Assembly: GCA_044238605.1 (NCBI GenBank)
Contig: JBIICY010000005.1
Location: 1-64,000, forward strand
Source of the DNA: UBA10438 sp044238605
GTDB lineage: Bacteria; Bacteroidota; Ignavibacteria; Kapaibacteriales; Kapaibacteriaceae
Length of the DNA stretch: 64,000 nucleotides
Direction: 5' to 3'
Shown here: positions 44,154 to 52,650 of the stretch, in pieces
How positions within the stretch are numbered: position 1 is the first letter of the stretch
Layout of the letters: every line of letters starts with the position of its first letter
The notes under the pieces: model-generated
Told to the model about the DNA's origin: nothing
What the model saw: only the letters and a program-made list of their open reading frames with translations
Databases searched by the model: none
Position numbers and translations under genes: made by a program

Positions 44154-44289
44154 GCTTGTTGTTCGCTGTTCGCTGCTCGCTGCTTGCTGCTAAAGGTTCG
44201 CTGCTCGCTGTTCGCTGCTCGCTGCTCGCTGCTTGCTGCTAAAGGTTCGCTGCTAGACGGTTCGCTGCTCGCTGCTTGCTGCTCGCTGC
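44154..44289. repeat. Heptanucleotide tandem array (CGCTGCT type), inverted relative to 43675-43709
   Basis: Units CGCTGCT, CGCTGTT, TGCTGCT and relatives repeat about 15 times, interrupted three times by TAAAGG or TAGACGG. The unit is the reverse complement of AGCAGCG. A larger block ending TTGCTGCTAAAGG occurs twice. It fills the gap between the S23 start and the end of the arylsulfotransferase-family gene. Confidence 0.9.
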
Positions 44290-46713
44290 TTACTTAACGG
44301 CCTTTGCCCTATGCACCCGTCCAATATAGTCCTCTACGATAATGGCATACGCGCCTGCAGGTAGTTGCTGCACATCGATCGTTGTACGTGTGCCTGATGT
44401 TTCCTTGTAGAGCACTTGTTCGCCGCTGATGGAGTACATGCGGACTGTGCGGATGCCAGAGCCGAAGTTCTCGAGGTGTAGCTCTGATGTAGCTGGTTGT
44501 GGGTAAGCTGTTACAGCAGAGCCGAATTCAACAGTTTCTTCTGCTACATCGGTAAGGGCAATGATCTCGATGAAATGAGAGCCCGTTTGTTGTAGCGATG
44601 CGAATTCTGCATTGCGTGGTGTGATCCGAATGCGATAATCCTTTGTTACCGGAACTGACACAGGAACGCGCCACAGGAAACCTTGGGCCATTGCGGGTAC
44701 GCTGTCGCGGATGGTGGCGATAACGTAATCGCCAAGCATAAGCTCTAGGCGCACGCTACCGCGGATGTTGGTTTGCCATGAGATGGCATAGGCGCTGTCG
44801 TGCATCCATTTGACGTCTGTTTCCGGTCGTACGAGACGGATGTATGGTTCGCCTACAAGGAAACTGTCAACAGCAGACCATGCACTCCAGTCGCTGCCTG
44901 TTTTTGCACGTGCGCGCCAGTAGCGGCGTCCGACTGGACCAGTAGCCGTGATCGTTGCTCTGTCGTCTTGGTTTGTAACGTCAATAAGAGGCGAGACCAT
45001 ATCGCGCGTTAGCGATACCTGCACTTGCAACGAGTCCGAGCGTCCGGGCACGATAACACGCAGCGCGCACGTCGAATCCATAAGCACCTTCTCATCATTG
45101 ATCGGTGTTTGCAGGCGTGGTACGCGTGGGGCACCTGGTGATGGGGCTGGTATTCCAAAGCAGAACTCCCCTGGTTGGGCATCTTCAACAACAAGTTCAC
45201 GAGTTATCGGATCCCAACGTGTAGGCAGTAGCGAAAAGCGTCCGCTATCAATCACGGGCCTGTGATAGACAACATGCTCACGTGCGCGCGCTCCAAGCTC
45301 GAGTGTGTCTACATGAAAGCGCATCGTCATGCGCATGTTACGTATGCCCTCGCACGAGAAATCAACTCGAGCTTGTTTTACAGAGGGGGCTTCACCTGTC
45401 CACAATGGATTCTTAGGCGACCACATGAACCGCCGAGCTGTTGTGGTGTTGTAGAAGAACGACTCCAGCGTTGTGAATTCAGCGCGGAGTCCTACGAATG
45501 TTTGCCCCCTGTAGTAGCGGTATGTTTCGCCTGTTAGTACATCCTTTGCCTGTGCTGTAACCGTTGCGCGTCCAGTAGGCCAGAACGGAATTTTTGTTGC
45601 ACGGTACACATACATCTGCTTTGGGTAATACGCTTCGAACACAACAGCGCCTGTTGAATCTACTTCTGTATATCCAGGTGCGCCCTCATTGGCGGCACTT
45701 CCCCATCCAAGCACGCGATGTCCGTCTGGCAGGGTCTGCAAGCCCCCTTGAATACTCACGTAGATATCGGGTTGTGGACGGTACTCCCATACCATCGTTG
45801 CGGTCTTGTTTACTTCATCAAGCTTATACTCTACACCCCGTGAGTGCATCGGCTTGTGCTGCGTGCCGTTATCGAAGATCGAGATATTTCCATTTGGTAG
45901 ACGTCGTGCATCGTGCTGATACGAAAAGTACGTGGGTGCGTATTCTTCGTGATCGCCAATGAACGTAAACTCGTTACTCTTTCCGCCCAGCCTCCACATG
46001 ATGTCGCCAGTAAGCCGGTTAACCTTTACCACCTGGGACATGTGGCGTAGCGATATGATCCAGTTACCATCATCATCTATCCACAGCGAGTTGTTATGAC
46101 TGTACCGAATAGCCGGCGCTGTAAGGTCTTCGTAGGATTCCGTCACCGGAATATGATCTAGTGCGCGCCATTGCGACACAACCTTGCCATCGCAATCGAC
46201 TTCCTGAATCACAGTCACCACAACGTTCGCTGCTGGATGTCCGTTTGGCACAACCTTGCTCATGTCGATCGTCACATCTTCCGAGCCAAGGATCACGCGG
46301 TGTCCGTTGGGCAGCATATGCACGTCGTGCTGCACCGTGAGGTATCCGGCGCGCTGCTGAAGCAGTCGCTCCTGCTCTTGAAACAACGTGTCTACGATGT
46401 ACACACCCGCTGGAACTGTTGCGCCCGCAAACACCACCAGCTCTGAATAGCCCAAGCGTCCGTCTGGAAATACCTTAAACTCAAATGGAAAATTCGCAAT
46501 CTTACCAGTCTTAATCACCCCGCCATTTACATTGTACGCACCTAAATACGCCCCATACGGACGCGGCGAAATCCGGCAGTTTGGAGCAAGCAGCAGATAC
46601 CCTGGAGAAGGGGCTATGTTGGTTGAAACCTTTAGCGGAGCAAGGTCGGACTGCGCGCTCGCTAGGTACGAGCATAACAGGAGCGTGATTAGTGGGACGA
46701 TGTAGCGGTTCAT
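44290..46713 (-). CDS. Arylsulfotransferase (ASST)-family secreted protein with T9SS-like tail
   Basis: Exported protein of 807 residues from the ATG at 46713 (signal peptide ending YLASAQS); the 30-codon extension upstream overlaps the ATPase gene and is rejected. Residues about 30-400 form an ASST-type six-blade propeller. It has RALDHIPVTE, a His in YSHNNSLWIDDDGNWIISLR, WRLGGKSNEF, a second His in YFSYQHDARRLPNGNISIFD and then DNG. These two histidines line the active site in known sulfotransferases. Two FN3-like domains and a Por sorting tail (VRMYSISGEQVLY ... RVHRAKAVK) follow. Sulfotransfer is not proven for this branch. Two paralogues lie at 57.4-60.6 and 62.3-64 kb. Confidence 0.85.
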   Translation of the reverse strand: MNRYIVPLITLLLCSYLASAQSDLAPLKVSTNIAPSPGYLLLAPNCRISPRPYGAYLGAYNVNGGVIKTGKIANFPFEFKVFPDGRLGYSELVVFAGATVPAGVYIVDTLFQEQERLLQQRAGYLTVQHDVHMLPNGHRVILGSEDVTIDMSKVVPNGHPAANVVVTVIQEVDCDGKVVSQWRALDHIPVTESYEDLTAPAIRYSHNNSLWIDDDGNWIISLRHMSQVVKVNRLTGDIMWRLGGKSNEFTFIGDHEEYAPTYFSYQHDARRLPNGNISIFDNGTQHKPMHSRGVEYKLDEVNKTATMVWEYRPQPDIYVSIQGGLQTLPDGHRVLGWGSAANEGAPGYTEVDSTGAVVFEAYYPKQMYVYRATKIPFWPTGRATVTAQAKDVLTGETYRYYRGQTFVGLRAEFTTLESFFYNTTTARRFMWSPKNPLWTGEAPSVKQARVDFSCEGIRNMRMTMRFHVDTLELGARAREHVVYHRPVIDSGRFSLLPTRWDPITRELVVEDAQPGEFCFGIPAPSPGAPRVPRLQTPINDEKVLMDSTCALRVIVPGRSDSLQVQVSLTRDMVSPLIDVTNQDDRATITATGPVGRRYWRARAKTGSDWSAWSAVDSFLVGEPYIRLVRPETDVKWMHDSAYAISWQTNIRGSVRLELMLGDYVIATIRDSVPAMAQGFLWRVPVSVPVTKDYRIRITPRNAEFASLQQTGSHFIEIIALTDVAEETVEFGSAVTAYPQPATSELHLENFGSGIRTVRMYSISGEQVLYKETSGTRTTIDVQQLPAGAYAIIVEDYIGRVHRAKAVK

Positions 46714-46718
46714 GCTAG

Positions 46719-47900
46719 TTACGTTAGTGTTGGAATCGCCCGGCGGATAAACTGATCGAACAGAGGGACAGTAAATGCTGTATCGCCATGGGACGGACTC
46801 CAAATCATACCCTTAGCGATGAGATTGTTACGAATGGGGCCGAGCTCTCGCGACTGTTTTCCGAGCACCTCGGCAATATCACCCGACCTGTGAGGTCCGC
46901 TTCCAAGTTCTGCCATTGCCCGCAGGTACCGCTGTTCTGCAGGAGTAAGTTTTTCGAATCGTACAGCAAAGAAGCTTGCATCCAATGTAGCCATCACCAA
47001 TTCTCGAGCACGCCGTACATCGCTCGCCGTAATTGGCGATGTCGCGGCAATGTCCCACGTGTTCTTTCCCCATTCTTGCAGAAAGTAGGGGTACCCTCCT
47101 GTTTCGCGGACGAGCTCTAGAAGAGCGTCATCTTCTATCGCTACCCCATTTTGCGACATTGGAACGCGTACCGCCATTGCTGAGTCTGATGCTGAAAGGG
47201 GGCCTAGTTCGAAAAATTCAAAAAGCCGTTCAGAGTATGTCTTTGCCTTGCCAATATGTGCGCGCAGTTGCGGCAATCCTGCGCATGTGAGAATTACCGG
47301 CAACTGCTGCTGCGCGCATCGATGAAGCGCAGCAATGAATGCACCAAGTTGATCTATCGGCACATACTGGAGTTCATCGATGAGTATTACCAGTGCGCTT
47401 CCAGCAGTATGGGCAGCTTTGGCTGATGCAACAATGAGATCTGTGAGGGCAGTCTCTAGGTCGCCACTATCAGCCAACCCAACCTCTGGTTCGGCATCTA
47501 AGCGCAGTTCAATATCAGAGTACGTTACCTTCAACGTACGAACAAAGCCAGCCAATGCACGTAGCGCCCTTTTGGCCAAGTCCGCCGCTGCGGCAGATGC
47601 AGACATCTTCAACAGAATAACTCGAAGCTGAGGCACCAACACCGATGGTAACGATCGGTTCTCAGGTGCTTCAATGCGCAAAACATAGTTCCCGGCTGCC
47701 TCCGCTCGGTTGCCAATCTCTTCGAGAAGTACCGTTTTTCCTACGCCCCGTAATCCAATAAGTACATTGTGTTTCGCTGACTTACCTATTGCCACGCGAG
47801 CTATTGCTACACGAACACGCTCAAGTACGTCTTCGCGACCCGCCAATGCTGGAGGAGGTGTTCCCGCACCAGGAGAAAAGGGGTTTTTTACTGGATCCAT
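46719..47900 (-). CDS. AAA family ATPase with C-terminal winged-helix (Orc1/Cdc6- or MNS-type)
   Basis: Stand-alone ATPase of 393 residues. It opens NPFSPGAGTPPPALAGREDVL, then Walker A LIGLRGVGKTVLL, Walker B ALVILIDELQYVPI, a sensor region PVILTCAGLPQLRAHI and a lid ending GGYPYFLQEWGKNTW. The C-terminal 80 residues look like a winged helix (GSGPHRSGDIAEVLGKQ). Proteins of this type (related to archaeal ATPases and ORC1/Cdc6) occur in defence- and mobile-element-rich loci but have no settled role. An AT-rich region with an inverted repeat lies just upstream. Its stop is only 5 bp upstream of the sulfotransferase-family start codon, so the two may be co-transcribed. Confidence 0.85.
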   Translation of the reverse strand: MDPVKNPFSPGAGTPPPALAGREDVLERVRVAIARVAIGKSAKHNVLIGLRGVGKTVLLEEIGNRAEAAGNYVLRIEAPENRSLPSVLVPQLRVILLKMSASAAAADLAKRALRALAGFVRTLKVTYSDIELRLDAEPEVGLADSGDLETALTDLIVASAKAAHTAGSALVILIDELQYVPIDQLGAFIAALHRCAQQQLPVILTCAGLPQLRAHIGKAKTYSERLFEFFELGPLSASDSAMAVRVPMSQNGVAIEDDALLELVRETGGYPYFLQEWGKNTWDIAATSPITASDVRRARELVMATLDASFFAVRFEKLTPAEQRYLRAMAELGSGPHRSGDIAEVLGKQSRELGPIRNNLIAKGMIWSPSHGDTAFTVPLFDQFIRRAIPTLT

Positions 47901-47905
47901 GGAAC

Positions 47906-47957
47906 AAGTATAACGAAATTATCTAGGTTATTGAAGTTATTGAAAAACGTTATACTT
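47906..47957. promoter_or_regulatory. Inverted repeat in the AT-rich promoter region of the AAA ATPase gene
   Basis: AAGTATAACG at 47906-47915 and its exact reverse complement CGTTATACTT at 47948-47957 are separated by 32 bp. Beside them, AAATTATC and GATAATTT repeat the pattern. The left arm is five bases from the start codon. This looks like a paired operator, perhaps for autoregulation by the winged-helix domain; that is inference. Confidence 0.55.
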
Positions 47958-47983
47958 GGATAATTTCATTATACATTCGCCCC

Positions 47984-48874
47984 CTACTTCGCAAACATCA
48001 GGTGGCGGATCGTGGAGAGTCCGCTCTCGATTCCGCGCATCTTCATGCCGAGGTCGGTTTCGGCTTTGAGTGAGATTAAGCCACCGCGTAATGGACGCCT
48101 AGCGGGCTGCTTGAGCTCGGCTGTTGTAACCGGGGTGATGTTTGATGCGTCTGCCCGGAAGAACTCAGCAATGCGCAGGGCAAATTCGTAGCGCGAGCAG
48201 TAATCTGCACCGCCAACATGGTAGATGCCCGTTCGTTTCTTTTGGATGATGCGCAGAATGGCTTCGCTTATGTCGTCTACATACGTTGGGTTGGAATACT
48301 GGTCGTTCACAACACGGATGGGTGTGCGAGAGTCGAGGGCATCGAGAACCCAGCGGACAAAGTCCGGACGCTCTACGTACGGTCCGTATACAACATTGGT
48401 GCGCACAACAGCGGCGTGCATACTCCCCACGATACAGGCGTTTTCTCCTGCAAGCTTAGACTTACCGTAATAGCTGATCGGATGCGGCACGGCTGATTCT
48501 GCATACGGACCCTTTTGTCCGTCAAATACGTAGTCCGTAGACATATGCACCACGCGGGCATCAACGATGCGCGCTATGCGGACGAGGTTCTCTACCAGCG
48601 TGACATTAACGTCGGAGCAGGTCTGTTTGTCGGACTCGCATTTATCCACGTTGGTCATAGCCGCAAGGTTGATGATTACCTCCGGCTGAAGCTTCATTAC
48701 GCTGTCTTTTAACGCATTGCGGTCCCGAACGTTGATGGTGCTCTGCACAATCCGAGAATCGCTGTAGGCAAGGGGGCGAGAAGAGATCAAATGCAGTGGT
48801 GACTCTGTCTCCTGCATCAACATTGGTATGAGGGATGCAGCTGTTGTGCTGCCTGCGCCAACGATCGTGATCAT
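47984..48874 (-). CDS. RmlD-like NAD(P)-dependent sugar-nucleotide reductase
   Basis: Short-chain-type dehydrogenase of 296 residues in the dTDP-4-dehydrorhamnose reductase (RmlD) group. The nucleotide site is MITIVGAGSTTAASLIPML (an altered GxxGxxG). VIINLAAMTNVDKCE and STDYVFDGQKGPYAE are RmlD signatures, and YYGKSKLAGE holds the catalytic Tyr-x-x-x-Lys. YHVGGADYCSRYEFALRIAE is the sugar-binding part. No rmlABC genes are next to it, so the sugar is uncertain. The ATG at 48874 overlaps the stop of the transporter gene upstream (ATGA); the longer frame to 48898 is therefore rejected. Confidence 0.87.
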   Translation of the reverse strand: MITIVGAGSTTAASLIPMLMQETESPLHLISSRPLAYSDSRIVQSTINVRDRNALKDSVMKLQPEVIINLAAMTNVDKCESDKQTCSDVNVTLVENLVRIARIVDARVVHMSTDYVFDGQKGPYAESAVPHPISYYGKSKLAGENACIVGSMHAAVVRTNVVYGPYVERPDFVRWVLDALDSRTPIRVVNDQYSNPTYVDDISEAILRIIQKKRTGIYHVGGADYCSRYEFALRIAEFFRADASNITPVTTAELKQPARRPLRGGLISLKAETDLGMKMRGIESGLSTIRHLMFAK

Positions 48875-49506
48875 GCGCACTCCGTTTCGCAGGAACACTC
48901 GTGTCCCTTTGCTTTATCAAAACACTCCCGTCCCTCTGAGATGCTGAACCACGTTATCGCCGCTGCCCCGATGATGTCGGCAAAGGCAAAACCTGTAAGC
49001 TCAAAGATGACCGATGATAGAAGGATCGAAATACTCATGTAGATGCACACCATGGTGCAGTTAGCATCTGCGCGCAACGGCGCACTGTTGAGCGCTTGCG
49101 CTACATGTCGTTTTTGATGGACTAACCACCACATTGTGAGGATGCTGATGCCCCCGACTACAACCCCCCAGAATGTTGATTCCGGAACGTGACCAGTATA
49201 AACGCTATAGGTTGATGTAAGCACCAGCATTGCGGACAATGCATAAAACCCATAGCCCGTTACCCGCAGGGCTGTTGTTTCCGCCTTTGTACGAATGGCG
49301 GGTCCGTGAGAGCGTAAGCGCTGGATCATGTAGAGAACGCCGATACCTGAGATAGACTCGATAAAACTGTCGAGACCAAATCCGAAAAGTGCCAGTGTTT
49401 CATCGCCCGCACCCATTAATGTCGATACAACACCTTCAACAATGTTGTACACTACGGTGATCACCGCAAGCGTGTGAGCACGCCGATAAAGCTGTTCGTT
49501 TGTCAT
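48871..49506 (-). CDS. CDF-like cation transporter with Cys-rich C-terminus
   Basis: Inner-membrane protein of 211 residues with five to six hydrophobic segments, resembling cation diffusion facilitators that export Zn, Fe or Cd. The first helices read AVITVVYNIVEGVVSTLMG and LFGFGLDSFIESISGIGV; the D-S-F-x-E and a later ADIIGAAAITWFSISEG fit the metal-site helices. The usual cytoplasmic C-terminal domain is missing and replaced by a short Cys/His tail (KGHECSCETEC), a possible metal-binding end. It is ATGA-coupled to the RmlD-like gene, an odd pairing. Confidence 0.85.
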   Translation of the reverse strand: MTNEQLYRRAHTLAVITVVYNIVEGVVSTLMGAGDETLALFGFGLDSFIESISGIGVLYMIQRLRSHGPAIRTKAETTALRVTGYGFYALSAMLVLTSTYSVYTGHVPESTFWGVVVGGISILTMWWLVHQKRHVAQALNSAPLRADANCTMVCIYMSISILLSSVIFELTGFAFADIIGAAAITWFSISEGRECFDKAKGHECSCETECA

Positions 49507-49517
49507 CGACGCGCAAA

Positions 49518-51062
49518 TTATGCTGTGCGGTCCAGACTGCGGTACTGAATTGCTTCGCGAATGTGGTCGCTCGTGATTTCCGCAGACCCAGCGATATCTG
49601 CGATGGTTCGCGCTACCTTGATGATTCTGTCGTAAGCTCTGGCAGAGAGACGCAATGTTCGCATGGCGTGCTGAAGAAGGGCTGATGTAGAATCATCTAG
49701 CCGACAGTACTCTGCGATCTCTTTACCGGACATATCAGCATTCTTGAACAGATGTTCCTTGCTGGTATAGCGCTGTAGCTGACGTCTTCGAGCTCTTGAT
49801 ACGCGGTCTCGTATGGCAAGCGAGGGCTCCCCCGTTGGCGCTGATGCGAGATCTTCAACATCCACAGCTGGTATGTGGACGTGAATGTCTATTCGGTCAA
49901 GTAACGGACCCGACACTTTTGACATGTACCGCTGCACGTCCTGCAGAGAACAACTGCATTCTCTGCGACTTCCGTAATTGCCGCACGGACAAGGATTCAT
50001 CGAGCACACAAGCATCACGTTCGCTGGATATTCTACCGTCATCCGTGTACGAGCAATACGTATGGTACGTTCTTCAAGGGGCTGACGCAGCACCTCAAGT
50101 ACATTGCGCTGGAACTCGGGAACTTCGTCAAGAAACAGCACGCCATGATGCGCCATCGTTACCTCTCCCGGCCGAACCACTCCAACGCCCCCTCCGATCA
50201 GCGCAGCATCACTGATGGTGTGGTGCGGTGCTCGAAAGGGACGCTGCGTTACCATGGGCTGCCCTGGGGGGAGAAGGCCGGCAACTGAGTGGATGGTGGT
50301 GGTCTCTAACGCCTCTGTGAGGCTCAAAGGCGGTAGAATGGTGGCGATGCGTTTTGCTAACATGGTTTTGCCGGCGCCGGGCGGACCGATCATGATGATG
50401 TTATGTCCGCCCGCAGCGGCCACTTCTAACGCGCGCTTAGCAGACATCTGTCCTTTTACATCTGCCATATCAATCGTGTGTCGTTCCGACGCCCTCTTGA
50501 ATACTTCGTCTACATCTAACTGCGTGCGCCTGCTCGGCTGAGGGTTCGTTAGTATCTCTATCGCGGCGTGCAGCGTGTCTATCCCATACACATCGATTCC
50601 ATCAACAATTGCAGCTTCATGTGCATTTGCCGCAGGAACGATCAATCTCTTCTTGCCTACTTGCTTTGCCTTCATCGCAACAGGCAGCGCGCCACGCACG
50701 GGACGCACCTGTGCATCGAATGATAACTCTCCAAGGATCACGGCGTCGGAGAGATCAGCCCCTTCCATAAGGTGCAATGCCTGAAGCATGCTGATGGCGA
50801 TAGCCACATCGAAGGCGCTGCCTTCTTTGCGTACATCTGCAGGTGCAAGGTTCACGGTGATGCGCCGGGGCTGCCAGTCGAACCCCGAGTAGTGAAGCGC
50901 GGCCACTACACGCTCACGAGATTCTCGTACAGAGTTGTCGGGCAACCCCACGATGTTAAACGAGGGCAAGGCCGTCTCTACAGTAATCTCGATATCGACC
51001 AGTAAAGCGCCAATGCCTAAGACTGCCGCTGATTGTGTTGATGCATACATGATGTTGATCAC
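49518..51062 (-). CDS. comM: YifB/ComM family Mg-chelatase-like AAA+ ATPase
   Basis: 514 residues. An N-terminal Lon-protease-like (S5-fold) domain (TVETALPSFNIVGLPDNSVR) is followed by a Mg-chelatase-type AAA+ core with Walker A MIGPPGAGKTMLAKRIA and Walker B GVLFLDEVPEF, the zinc-finger-like CSMNPCPCGNYGSRRECSC, and a C-terminal helical domain (MRTLRLSARAYDRIIKVART). In naturally competent bacteria ComM is the hexameric helicase that extends recombination branches during transformation. Here no other competence gene is adjacent. An ATG four codons downstream (MYASTQSAAV) is the more usual start for this family. Divergent from rnhA. Confidence 0.95.
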   Translation of the reverse strand: MINIMYASTQSAAVLGIGALLVDIEITVETALPSFNIVGLPDNSVRESRERVVAALHYSGFDWQPRRITVNLAPADVRKEGSAFDVAIAISMLQALHLMEGADLSDAVILGELSFDAQVRPVRGALPVAMKAKQVGKKRLIVPAANAHEAAIVDGIDVYGIDTLHAAIEILTNPQPSRRTQLDVDEVFKRASERHTIDMADVKGQMSAKRALEVAAAGGHNIIMIGPPGAGKTMLAKRIATILPPLSLTEALETTTIHSVAGLLPPGQPMVTQRPFRAPHHTISDAALIGGGVGVVRPGEVTMAHHGVLFLDEVPEFQRNVLEVLRQPLEERTIRIARTRMTVEYPANVMLVCSMNPCPCGNYGSRRECSCSLQDVQRYMSKVSGPLLDRIDIHVHIPAVDVEDLASAPTGEPSLAIRDRVSRARRRQLQRYTSKEHLFKNADMSGKEIAEYCRLDDSTSALLQHAMRTLRLSARAYDRIIKVARTIADIAGSAEITSDHIREAIQYRSLDRTA

Positions 51063-51119
51063 CTCTTCTGTTCATCGTGCGTGCAGGAGATCAAAACGTG
51101 ACATCATACCTTTGCATCA

Positions 51120-51752
51120 ATGGCAAAAACATCACCGAAATGGTACGTTGTCTGGGTTGGACATGCACCAGGCGTTTATACGTCATGGGATAAGGCACAA
51201 AAGCAGATTAACGGGTTTCCGGGTGCCAAGTACAAGTCGTACCCAAGCGAAGCGGCAGCACACGATGCGTATCACCGAGGTCATACCTCGGAAATCGCTA
51301 CGGGCTCTGGCAAGAAATCCTCCGCGGCCAAGGCTACGTCATGGGGCTGCACACTCCCGGCCATTGCCGTAGATGCGGCCTGCAACATGTCTACCGGCGA
51401 AATGGAGTACCGTGGCGTCGATATCGAGTCGGGCACACTGCTATTCTCCATGGGCCCCTTCTTCGACTCTTCAAACAACCTCGGAGAGTTTCTCGCTCTG
51501 GTTCATGCGCTGGCATACTGCAAGGAGAGGGGGCTTGTATTGCCCATTTATTCGGACAGCAGAACTGCCCTGGCATGGGTGCGGAATAAGCTTGCTAAGA
51601 CAACCGTAGAACGGACAGCTGGCAACGCGCCGGTGTTTGCGCTGATTGCTCGCGCTGAGAATTGGCTTAAGTCCAACTCCTATCCCAACAAGTGTCTCAA
51701 GTGGGACACCGAAAACTGGGGAGAGATTCCTGCAGACTACGGACGGAAGTAA
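51120..51752 (+). CDS. rnhA: Ribonuclease HI with viroplasmin domain
   Basis: Cuts the RNA strand of RNA-DNA hybrids in the cytoplasm. 210 residues: an N-terminal viroplasmin/hybrid-binding domain (KWYVVWVGHAPGVYTSWDKA, GAKYKSYPSEAAAHDAY), then the RNase H fold. The acidic residues fit at AIAVDAAC, NNLGEFLALVHAL, IYSDSRTALAWV and a final Asp in IPADYGRK. This two-domain form is standard in Bacteroidota and relatives. It is followed after 17 bp by dut, rpiB and bshB1, so all four are probably one operon. Confidence 0.94.
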   Translation: MAKTSPKWYVVWVGHAPGVYTSWDKAQKQINGFPGAKYKSYPSEAAAHDAYHRGHTSEIATGSGKKSSAAKATSWGCTLPAIAVDAACNMSTGEMEYRGVDIESGTLLFSMGPFFDSSNNLGEFLALVHALAYCKERGLVLPIYSDSRTALAWVRNKLAKTTVERTAGNAPVFALIARAENWLKSNSYPNKCLKWDTENWGEIPADYGRK

Positions 51753-51769
51753 TTCGATATTTGCATCCC

Positions 51770-52216
51770 ATGAACATCTTCATTGTTGTCCTCCCCCACG
51801 CGCAAGACCTGCCCCTTCCCAACTATGCCTCCGACGGTGCTGCGGGAATGGATGTGTGCGCAGCTGTTGATCAGCCGATGACGTTGCCAGCAGGTAAGGT
51901 TGTTATGGTGCCAACCGGACTCTGCGTGGCAATCCCGCGCGGATTCGAAATGCAGGTGCGCTCTCGCAGTGGCCTTGCCGCAAAACAGGGTGTGTTTGCA
52001 CTGAATTCTCCGGGAACGATCGATAGTGACTATCGTGGAGAGATCAAGGTTATTCTCGCAAACTTCTCCGATGCAGATGTTGTTATCGAGCGTGGCATGC
52101 GGATAGCGCAGTTGGTTGTGGCTCAGCATGCAACGGTCCAGTGGGACGTTGTGGAATCGCTCGATGAAACACGTCGAGGCGAAGGGGGCTTTGGCAGCAC
52201 AGGAGTACATGCATGA
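51770..52216 (+). CDS. dut: dUTP diphosphatase
   Basis: Converts dUTP to dUMP and pyrophosphate, keeping uracil out of DNA and supplying dTMP synthesis. 148 residues, normal for the trimeric enzyme. The five motifs are present: ASDGAAGMDVCAA (1), VRSRSGLAAKQGV (2), LNSPGTIDSDYRGEIKV (3), RGMRIAQLVV (4) and the flexible end RGEGGFGSTG (5), which closes over the active site. The ATG at 51770 gives the family length; a frame upstream runs through the end of rnhA. Its stop overlaps rpiB by ATGA. Confidence 0.97.
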   Translation: MNIFIVVLPHAQDLPLPNYASDGAAGMDVCAAVDQPMTLPAGKVVMVPTGLCVAIPRGFEMQVRSRSGLAAKQGVFALNSPGTIDSDYRGEIKVILANFSDADVVIERGMRIAQLVVAQHATVQWDVVESLDETRRGEGGFGSTGVHA

Positions 52217-52650
52217 CGATTAGTATTGGATCAGATCACGCAGGCTTTGCCTACAAACATGAACTCACATCTATGCTCGAATCCCTCGGGCATACCGTGA
52301 TAGACGTGGGAACATCAAGCGAAGACTCTGTAGACTACCCAGACTATGGCACAGCGGCGGCAGCGCTCGTGCGCGACGGAAAGGCAGAGTATGGTGTGCT
52401 TGTCTGCGGGTCGGGAATCGGCATCTCGATTGCCGCAAACAAGGTGCAGGGTATTCGTGCTGCGAACTGCACGAGTGTAGAAATGGCCCAGCTGGCGCGT
52501 CAGCATAATGATGCAAACGTGGTGGCAGTTGGACAACGACTTGTGAGCCTTGAGCAGGCTAAGGAAATCGTTACAGCGTTTCTGGCTACGCCATTCGAAG
52601 GTGGACGTCACCAACGTCGCGTAGACAAACTCAATGGAGCTCAATCGTGA
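52213..52650 (+). CDS. rpiB: Ribose-5-phosphate isomerase B
   Basis: Interconverts ribose 5-phosphate and ribulose 5-phosphate in the pentose phosphate pathway. 145 residues, normal length for RpiB. It begins ISIGSDHAGFAYKHELT, with YPDYGTAAAALVRDGKAEYG, the active-site loop VLVCGSGIGISIAANKV (catalytic Cys), and RAANCTSVEMAQLARQHND with the HNDAN motif. ATGA coupling to dut and GTGA coupling to bshB1 mark a tight operon. Confidence 0.96.
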   Translation: MTISIGSDHAGFAYKHELTSMLESLGHTVIDVGTSSEDSVDYPDYGTAAAALVRDGKAEYGVLVCGSGIGISIAANKVQGIRAANCTSVEMAQLARQHNDANVVAVGQRLVSLEQAKEIVTAFLATPFEGGRHQRRVDKLNGAQS

